From assembly GCA_955652925.1 (NCBI GenBank), contig CATPCO010000248.1:1-9703 (forward strand): a DNA stretch of 9,703 nucleotides, given 5' to 3'. Below, one piece after another: positions 1 through 4,870 of this stretch. Source of the stretch: an uncultured Xanthobacteraceae bacterium. GTDB taxonomy: Bacteria; Pseudomonadota; Alphaproteobacteria; Rhizobiales; Xanthobacteraceae. Each line of letters starts with the position of its first letter. Position 1 is the first letter of the stretch. The notes under the pieces are model-generated. The model did no database searches, was not told the DNA's origin, and saw only the letters and a list, made by a program, of their open reading frames with translations. The position numbers and the translations under genes are program-made.

Positions 1-473
1 CCGTTGAGATAATAGCGGGTCTCATCGGTTTAGATCGCAAACGCCTTCTTCTCGATCATGCGTTTGATCTCGGCCGCCTTCTGCTTTAAGCTTTTTGTGA
101 TCTCTCCGGCCGCGAGATCGGGAAAATCGCTTTCCGGCAGCGTCTGCAAGGTGAAGCGCGAGCGGCCGGCCCGGATTGCCATAACGGCGCGATCGCCGGA
201 ACTCTCGATCGCGACCTGCGCCCCCTCGGGAAGCTTCCGCACGATCTCATAGAGCATGTGGGCCGGAACCGTGGTCGAGCCAGGGGGACCGACCTCGGCT
301 GAGACCGTCTCCCGCATTTCTATGTCAAGATCGGTTGCCTTGAAGCTAAGCTTGGAGTCCTCGGCACGGATCAGCACGTTACCCAGAATTGGTATCGTGT
401 TGCGGCGTTCCACGACGCGATGAACATGCCCGAGTGATTTCAAGAGCGCCGCGCGTTCGACGGTGACCTTCAT
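1..473 (-). CDS. dnaN: DNA polymerase III beta subunit (sliding clamp), N-terminal part, interrupted by an in-frame stop
   Basis: Encodes the ring-shaped clamp that holds DNA polymerase III on DNA. The first about 125 residues match the family well: an MKVTVERAALLKSLGHV start, IPILGN (27-32), TDLDIEM (47-53), TTVPAHMLYEIVRKLPEG (67-84), and GRSRFTLQTLPESDFPDL (103-120). The window edge cuts the gene; about 157 of the usual roughly 370 codons are visible. Codon 148 is TAA (positions 30-32), yet the same frame continues past it as TDETRYYLNG, exactly the conserved next segment of beta clamps. Just before the stop (residues 127-143), lysines or glutamine replace residues that are usually Thr, Leu or Pro. 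Start chosen by family alignment; the ribosome binding site is weak (GGA about 10 nt upstream). It follows dnaA at 286 bp, the usual order. Identity is certain; whether the stop is real or a sequence error at a contig end is open. Confidence 0.9.
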
Positions 474-759
474 TGCTGTAATCCAACCGGACCAGAAAGG
501 GGGGTGGGAAATTGCCGCCTGCGCGCGATTTCTGCAAGGGCAACTGGCAGGTTGAGCGAGCTCTCGCCGACGCGCTCCAGGCCGCCCAATTAAAACACCC
601 GCGAGCCTTCCCGGTCCGGGATTCCACGCCGGGATTGCCCGCGCTGACGCCGGTCGAGCGTGCCTCTTGAGCCCATGACCGCTCAGCCCATGACCGCTCA
701 GCCCAGAACCGCTCAGCCCATGACCGCGACCTCGCGAGCAACTCGGCCTGACGAAGAGG
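474..759. other. dnaA-dnaN intergenic spacer
   Basis: This 286-bp gap separates the dnaA stop from the dnaN start. It holds a four-copy 15-bp tandem repeat (671-730), and two direct copies of CCGGGATT 13 bp apart on the plus strand near 617-637. I found no convincing sigma-70 promoter for dnaN and no hairpin followed by a T-run for dnaA, so dnaN may be read through from dnaA or use a promoter I cannot recognise. The small frames crossing it lack family resemblance. Confidence 0.6.
671..730. repeat. 15-bp tandem repeat, four copies
   Basis: Units lie at 671-685, 686-700, 701-715 and 716-730. The plus-strand unit is GCCCATGACCGCTCA. Copies 1 and 2 are identical, copy 3 has two substitutions (CATG to CAGA), and copy 4 differs in three of its last bases. 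The array lies in the spacer between dnaA and dnaN. It does not match DnaA boxes. A 15-bp period is not a helical-repeat spacing, so regular protein binding is less likely than replication slippage. It may vary in copy number between strains. Confidence 0.85.
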
Positions 760-2187
760 TCACTCCTGCAATTGCCGCTTCAGCAGCTCGATCTCCTCTG
801 CGAGTGAACTGTCATTGTTCACCAGGTTTTCGATTTTTCGCACTGCATGCAGCACGGTCGTGTGGTCACGGCCGCCGAAGCGCCGTCCGATCTCGGGCAA
901 TGAGCGCAGCGTCAGCGTCTTGGCCAAATACATCGCGACTTGCCGCGGCCGCACGACATTGGCCGTGCGCCGCGATGACAAGAGGTCGGAACGGCTCACA
1001 TTGTACTGTCTCGCCACCACCCGCTGGATATCTTCGATTTTGACACGCTTGGGTTCCTGCGGGCGGATGAGATCGCGTACCTCGCGCTCGGCCATTTCGA
1101 GCGTGATCGGATTGCCCGTAAGCTTGCTGTGAGCAAGCAGCCGGTTGAGCGCTCCTTCGAGGTCGCGACCGTTATGAGTGATGCTCTTGGCAATGAACGC
1201 GAGCACGGCCGCCGGCACGTCAAAGCCGGGATGGTGTTGTTTAGCGGCTTGCGTGCGCGCCTTGAGGATTTCAAGCCGCAAGTCCTCGCCAAGGGATCCC
1301 ATCTCCACCACGAGGCCTCCCGCGAGCCGCGAGCGCATGCGCTCCTCCAGGCTTTCAAGATCGGAGGGTGGCCGGTCCGCGGCAATAACGACCTGGCGGC
1401 CGGCATCGATGAGGGCATTGAGGGTGTGACAGAACTCGGCCTGGGTGGTCTTACCCTGCAGGAATTGCAGGTCATCGATCACGAGCACGTCGATCGAACG
1501 CAACGCCTCTTTGAACGCAATTGCATTCTGCGCCCGCAGCGCCGATACGAACCCGTAGACGAACTTTTCCGCGGTGAGGTAGAGCACCTTGCGATCGGTA
1601 CTGCCATTGCCGGCCCACGCCAGCGACTGCAGCAGGTGCGTCTTGCCCAGTCCTACCCCCGCATGGACATAGAGCGGGTTGAACATGACCGGGTCGCCGC
1701 GCTCTGCGAGGGCGACCTGCTTGGCCGCGGCATGCGCCAGAGTGTTACAGCGCCCGACAATGAAGGTTTCGAACGTCAGGCGCGGATCAAGTGGCGATCC
1801 ACCCAGCGATTCGTGCGTTGCGGAAACCGCGCCGGCGGCAACGCGAGCTTCCATACCGTTGGATCGCAATGCGCGCGGCTCTCGCAGCGCGGCGGGTGGT
1901 TCGGCCGGCTTACCCTTGGCGGGGGCTCCCCGCAGCACGGAGGAGCGCACGATAAGCTCGACGCGCGAAAAACCGCGATCCTCAGCCTGCCAACATGCCA
2001 ACACCCGTTCGGCATAATGGGACTGGATCCAGCTCTTGAGAAAGCGCGTCGGGACGGACAGCCTTACCGTCTCTCCTTCGCTGCCTTCGAGCTCCATGCG
2101 GGCGAACCAGCTCGCATAAATGTCATCGCCCACCTCGGCGCGAAGGCGATCTTTGACCCGCGTCCAAAGCTGCTGATCCGTGCTCAT
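760..2187 (-). CDS. dnaA: Chromosomal replication initiator protein DnaA
   Basis: Encodes the AAA+ ATPase that binds DnaA boxes and melts the origin. The product is 475 aa. Domain I spans about 1-80 (LWTRVKDRLRAEVG, then the RFLKSWIQSHY region), followed by an Ala/Pro-rich linker (about 85-130). The AAA+ core carries Walker A AGVGLGKT (176-183), Walker B VLVIDDLQFL (234-243, Asp238 and Asp239), a sensor-like AADRPPSDL (269-277), and the arginine-finger region RMRSRLAGGL (283-292). Domain IV has the DNA-binding helices RTANVVRPRQVAMYLAK (407-423) and the signature GGRDHTTVLHAV (438-449). The ATG at 2187 is chosen because the frame's upstream extension (to 2415) has no family resemblance and AGAAG lies 6 nt before this ATG. 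It lies between rpsT and dnaN as in many Hyphomicrobiales. No key residue appears lost. Confidence 0.97.
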   Translation of the reverse strand: MSTDQQLWTRVKDRLRAEVGDDIYASWFARMELEGSEGETVRLSVPTRFLKSWIQSHYAERVLACWQAEDRGFSRVELIVRSSVLRGAPAKGKPAEPPAALREPRALRSNGMEARVAAGAVSATHESLGGSPLDPRLTFETFIVGRCNTLAHAAAKQVALAERGDPVMFNPLYVHAGVGLGKTHLLQSLAWAGNGSTDRKVLYLTAEKFVYGFVSALRAQNAIAFKEALRSIDVLVIDDLQFLQGKTTQAEFCHTLNALIDAGRQVVIAADRPPSDLESLEERMRSRLAGGLVVEMGSLGEDLRLEILKARTQAAKQHHPGFDVPAAVLAFIAKSITHNGRDLEGALNRLLAHSKLTGNPITLEMAEREVRDLIRPQEPKRVKIEDIQRVVARQYNVSRSDLLSSRRTANVVRPRQVAMYLAKTLTLRSLPEIGRRFGGRDHTTVLHAVRKIENLVNNDSSLAEEIELLKRQLQE

Positions 2188-2771
2188 GTCCAGCTTCTCT
2201 TCTTTTTGACGGATTGGTGAGAACGCGGCGCTCGAAACACCACTGGACCGACTCGATGACAGTCGAGGAGACAAACGGGACACCGACAGGAACGAAGACA
2301 CGCTTGCGGCGACTAAAAGAGCGCTTCGCGCAATCGAGTGCGGGCGCTCATGGGAGCATTTCAGGCGGACGGGGGAGCAGGACCGCGCGCCGCGATAACG
2401 GTGTGGCAAACGCACGCTTGGCGCTCGACCCCGCAGGCCTCGGACTTTGCCCCTGGTGTAATCGCCATAACACCCCCCTGTTCATTGCCGCCGCGTTTTG
2501 CGGGGCCATGCACACATGACCGGAACTGCCAGTATTCAGGATCAGCTTCGTGTCATCGGCGCAGGAGCGCTTTCGCCACGAAGCTAAACTTTTGTCCGCA
2601 TACGCCGAACACTCACCGGAGCGAAGAACAGCCGAATGTGATCAGGCACAAGACAAGCATTCTCATCTTCGATGAGCTCGAATGCAGGACCGTTTACTGA
2701 AAGCTGCCGACGACCCAGCAGCAGGTTCAAAATAGCACGCAGCAGTACCCCTGCAATGCCGCGCAAGCGCC

Positions 2772-2803
2772 GAATCAACCTGATTCGCGCGCAGATTCGC
2801 GCG
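2772..2803. promoter_or_regulatory. Cluster of three GANTC (CcrM-type) sites with a 10-bp direct repeat
   Basis: GAATC at 2772-2776 and GATTC at 2782-2786 and 2794-2798 lie 10 and 12 bp apart. The last two belong to a direct repeat, GATTCGCGCG, at 2782-2791 and 2794-2803. I found only one other GANTC in this intergenic stretch (2250-2254). GANTC is the target of the cell-cycle methyltransferase CcrM in alphaproteobacteria, and methylation state controls some replication genes there. A link to dnaA control is inferred; the cluster could be chance. Confidence 0.4.
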
Positions 2804-3096
2804 GCACAGCTCGCAATGCTTTTCCTGTGTGGGAATAAGTCACTCGTATTGCATAAGGATTTGAAGGGTCCTAAAAATCAGAAGAACCCGCACAATAAGC
2901 TCGGATGGTGGCTGCGCGCATCCAGGCGCGGTGATGAAAAGTATTCGATTTTCAAGTCCTTAAGCCCGCTTTCCTGGTAAACCTTTCTGCAAAAAGCTGT
3001 TTCCGTGCTCAAAAACGATGGGTAACCCCCGCTCAACCGCGACAAAACGCGGGCGCGGATGTGACAATTTCGCACTAGCTGTCAATAGATATTACT

Positions 3097-3128
3097 AAGT
3101 CTTGGCACATAAAAGTCTTGGCACATGA
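3097..3128. repeat. 16-bp tandem repeat, two copies
   Basis: AAGTCTTGGCACATAA (3097-3112) is followed at once by AAGTCTTGGCACATGA (3113-3128), 15 of 16 bases alike. It lies in the AT-richer part of the gap between rpsT and dnaA. The spacing of about 1.5 helical turns and the location would suit a protein-binding repeat or a recent duplication; the sequence does not tell which. Confidence 0.8.
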
Positions 3129-3357
3129 TGGCCCGGTCGCGTGACACTTGTGCAACGCGCAGAAGACAATCCCCAATTTCCGCAAATGCAGGCCGTTGAC
3201 CAAAAGCCAAATCCAGGATCGTCCTCACCAAGCATGAATTCGCCCTTTTCGCCAAAGCTTCGACGGGTGAGTTCCTGAAAAGCCGCCTAAGACTTCGCGC
3301 AGGCGCCTTCCTCAGTCCGGGCTGCACCAAATCATCGGCAAACAGGCAGCCGGCATG

Positions 3358-3624
3358 CTAGGCGCGAAGTTTCGCGACCCGGTGGGTGAGACGGGATACC
3401 TTGCGGCTGGCAGCGTTGCCATGAACGACGCCCTTTTGAGCGCAGCGCATGATGACGGGTTCAGCCTCTTTGAGAGCCGAAAGCGCTTTGGCGTGATCGC
3501 CCGTCGCAATCGCCTCCTCGACCTTGCGTACGCAACCACGCAACTTGGAGCGGCGGCTTTTATTGATTTCGGTCCGGCGAGCAATCTTACGAGCAGCCTT
3601 GCGGGCGGAACTGGTGTTGGCCAT
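3358..3624 (-). CDS. rpsT: 30S ribosomal protein S20
   Basis: Encodes S20, a primary 16S rRNA-binding protein of the small subunit. The 88-aa product has the usual length and start (MANTSSARKAARKIARR), a lysine/arginine-rich helical body (INKSRRSKLRGCVRKVEEAI), and the conserved KGVVHGNAASRKVSRLTHRV segment at about 64-83. The start is fixed by the family and by an AGGAG ribosome binding site 9 nt upstream. It has its own strong promoter (3717-3745) and a leader of about 86 nt. In many Hyphomicrobiales rpsT lies just before dnaA, as here. It overlaps no other real gene. Confidence 0.97.
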   Translation of the reverse strand: MANTSSARKAARKIARRTEINKSRRSKLRGCVRKVEEAIATGDHAKALSALKEAEPVIMRCAQKGVVHGNAASRKVSRLTHRVAKLRA

Positions 3625-3690
3625 GGGATTTAGCTCCTGACGGAGGTGGCCGTTCGGCCGCTCATTCTACCTTCAATCAAAAACTGCAAT

Positions 3691-3710
3691 GGCGGCGAGG
3701 GTTCGCCGCC
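3691..3710 (-). promoter_or_regulatory. Perfect hairpin at the 5' end of the rpsT leader
   Basis: On the minus strand GGCGGCGA, loop ACCC, TCGCCGCC forms a perfect 8-bp stem with a 4-nt loop. The predicted rpsT start site (about 3710) falls on its first base, so the mRNA would begin with the stem. Stable 5' hairpins are known to protect mRNAs from decay; autogenous control by S20 is another option. Seven bases after the stem there is a run of five T's, so attenuation cannot be excluded. Confidence 0.5.
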
Positions 3711-3716
3711 GCCGCC

Positions 3717-3745
3717 CTTATAGGGATCTCGTCCTCTAGCGTCAA
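3717..3745 (-). promoter_or_regulatory. Sigma-70-type promoter of rpsT
   Basis: On the minus strand TTGACG (3740-3745) and TATAAG (3717-3722) are separated by exactly 17 bp. Each box matches the vegetative consensus at 5 of 6 positions. Transcription would start near 3710 and reach the rpsT start codon at 3624. It is the best promoter in the window and fits a highly expressed ribosomal gene. Confidence 0.7.
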
Positions 3746-3758
3746 CGGGCGTAACAGG

Positions 3759-3890
3759 GTAGCCCGGATGGAGCGCAGCGACATCGGGGGCGCTCCCGCG
3801 TTTCGCCCGTCTCCGCTAAAGCTCCGACGGGCTATGTGAGAGGAGGCCGCCGAAGCCTTGGCGAAGGCGGCTGCGCTCAACGCGGGCTAC
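3759..3890. repeat. REP doublet (REPIN-like) with 21-bp imperfect inverted ends
   Basis: The plus strand at 3759-3779 and the minus strand at 3890-3870 both begin GTAGCCCG and end GAGCGCAGC, matching at 18 of 21 positions. REP sequences handled by RAYT transposases typically start with GTAG followed by an imperfect palindrome, and two inverted copies form a REPIN. Inside lie GCCCGTC (3805-3811) paired with GACGGGC (3826-3832), and GCCGCC (3846-3851) paired with GGCGGC (3866-3871). The left REP's own stem (CCCGGAT against ATCGGGG) is imperfect, suggesting decay. The element separates the dapA-like gene from the rpsT promoter and might act as an end-of-transcript structure for the former. No RAYT gene is in the window. 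Confidence 0.65.
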
Positions 3891-3930
3891 GGCGGACGGC
3901 CCTGCGACGCAGCCGCCCGATCGCGGTCCC

Positions 3931-4854
3931 TTACGCATTTTCGGGGACAGCCTCGGATGGACGCGCATTGCGGGCGCGCAAACCGTCATAAAGCGTGGCC
4001 AAGGCGGCCTGCTCCGCGCCGGTATAAGAAGAGAGGGGCGGCTTAACCCGCGCCCAACTCTCCTCGCCGTGGACATGCGCGAGCAACGCCTTCACCCCGG
4101 GGACGAGTTGCTTGCCGTCGAAGAGCTTGCGAATTGAGATGGCCGTGGCAAGCGCGGCATCGCTGCCCGTGCGCCACGCCTGCGCGCAGAGATCCGCGTT
4201 GAGATTGGCGGTTGCGGAAACGCATCCCGCAAACACCCCGGAACGCGCCTCCATCAATACCGCTTCGCTCGAAGGAAACACGCTGAAATTTGCCCTCACG
4301 GCTGCGACCTCGCGCGCGTAGCCGAGGTCGCCCGAGGAGTCCTTTAGTCCGACGATGCGGTCGGCCCAGCGATCGAGCAGCCGCCGCACGAGCGCAACGT
4401 GCCAGGCCAGCCCGGATTGCGCCGGGAAATGATAGAGATAAAGCGGGATCGGTCGTTGCGCCGTGGCATTCACAATGGCTTCGATATACGCCACGAGCCC
4501 ATCGTCCGGCACGCCTTTGTAATAGAAGGGCGGCAGGAGCAAGGCCCCGGCAAACCCAAGCCCGGCCGCGTGCCGGGTAAGCGTGATCGCATCGGCAACG
4601 GCGGCGGCCCCGGTGCCCACCATCAGGCGATCCATCGGCAATCCCGCATCCCGATAAGCCGACATCAAGGTCAGGCGCTGATCGAGCGAGAAAGAAGTAG
4701 CCTCGCCCGTGGTGCCGAGCACGTTGAGCCCGTCGCAGCCGTTGGCGAGCAGACAACGCGCGAGCGCGGTTGAACGCGCGCAATCAGGCGCGCCGTCGCC
4801 CCCCACCGCGGTCGCAATCGCCGCAATCACACCCTTGAGCTTGGTGGCGTCCAT
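3931..4854 (-). CDS. DHDPS/N-acetylneuraminate lyase family aldolase, not a typical DapA
   Basis: A 307-aa class I aldolase of the TIM-barrel DapA/NanA family, which uses a lysine Schiff base to add pyruvate to an aldehyde or split a 2-keto acid. Visible motifs: GTTGE (47-51), the PPFYYK loop (108-113), Tyr141 in PLYLYHFP (the YNVP tyrosine of E. coli DapA), and the Schiff-base Lys171 in GLKDSSG. The arginine five residues after this tyrosine, which binds the substrate carboxylate in true dihydrodipicolinate synthase (Arg138 of E. coli), is Gln146 here, so lysine synthesis is unlikely to be its job. The ATG is chosen from the family N-terminus and GGAG/AGGAG just upstream. It begins 16 bp after the malic enzyme stop, so one transcript is likely, and pyruvate made by that enzyme is a natural co-substrate. 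Exact substrate unknown. Confidence 0.9.
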   Translation of the reverse strand: MDATKLKGVIAAIATAVGGDGAPDCARSTALARCLLANGCDGLNVLGTTGEATSFSLDQRLTLMSAYRDAGLPMDRLMVGTGAAAVADAITLTRHAAGLGFAGALLLPPFYYKGVPDDGLVAYIEAIVNATAQRPIPLYLYHFPAQSGLAWHVALVRRLLDRWADRIVGLKDSSGDLGYAREVAAVRANFSVFPSSEAVLMEARSGVFAGCVSATANLNADLCAQAWRTGSDAALATAISIRKLFDGKQLVPGVKALLAHVHGEESWARVKPPLSSYTGAEQAALATLYDGLRARNARPSEAVPENA

Positions 4855-4870
4855 CTTTCTCCTCTCCGGC

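Larger units (their letters stand above)
2188..3357. other. Long non-coding stretch upstream of dnaA; possible origin or dnaA control region
   Basis: About 1.17 kb between rpsT and dnaA with no open frame that resembles a protein. It is GC-rich near dnaA and clearly AT-richer at about 2,820-3,130. It holds a cluster of three GANTC sites (2772-2798), a two-copy 16-bp repeat (3097-3128), and a CCGCG-6-CGCGG hairpin (3037-3052). The best DnaA-box resemblances are only 7 of 9 to TTATCCACA: TTTGCCACA on the minus strand at 2402-2410 and TTATTCCCA on the minus strand at 2830-2838. An origin role is inferred from position and composition only; there is no consensus box cluster. The dnaA promoter must lie here but I cannot place it. 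Confidence 0.4.

Noticed and set aside
30..32. TAA recoded as a sense codon in dnaN
   Set aside because: The dapA-like gene in this window ends with TAA at its normal length, and other nearby substitutions point to error or decay rather than recoding.
1129..2220. 363-codon plus-strand open frame opposite dnaA
   Set aside because: It is the antisense shadow of a GC-rich gene; composition is unlike a protein and no motif is recognisable.
2188..2415. In-frame upstream extension of dnaA adding 76 residues
   Set aside because: The extra residues are Ser/Arg-rich with no similarity to DnaA domain I; the ATG at 2187 has a good ribosome binding site and the family N-terminus.
2214..2980. Several open frames of 60-120 codons between dnaA and rpsT
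   Set aside because: Low-complexity or random-looking products, no good ribosome binding sites, mutually overlapping.
3050..3085. Perfect TTGACA on the minus strand at 3080-3085 as a dnaA promoter
   Set aside because: No acceptable -10 box at 16-18 bp spacing (ACATCC at 17); dnaA lies nearly 900 bp away.
3103..3126. TGGCAC in the 16-bp repeats as a sigma-54 promoter
   Set aside because: The second element does not sit at the required 5-bp spacing; the next TTGGC is 9 bp away.
4043..4783. 246-codon minus-strand frame inside the aldolase
   Set aside because: Out-of-frame shadow; Arg/Gly/Ala-rich, while the overlapping frame has complete family motifs.
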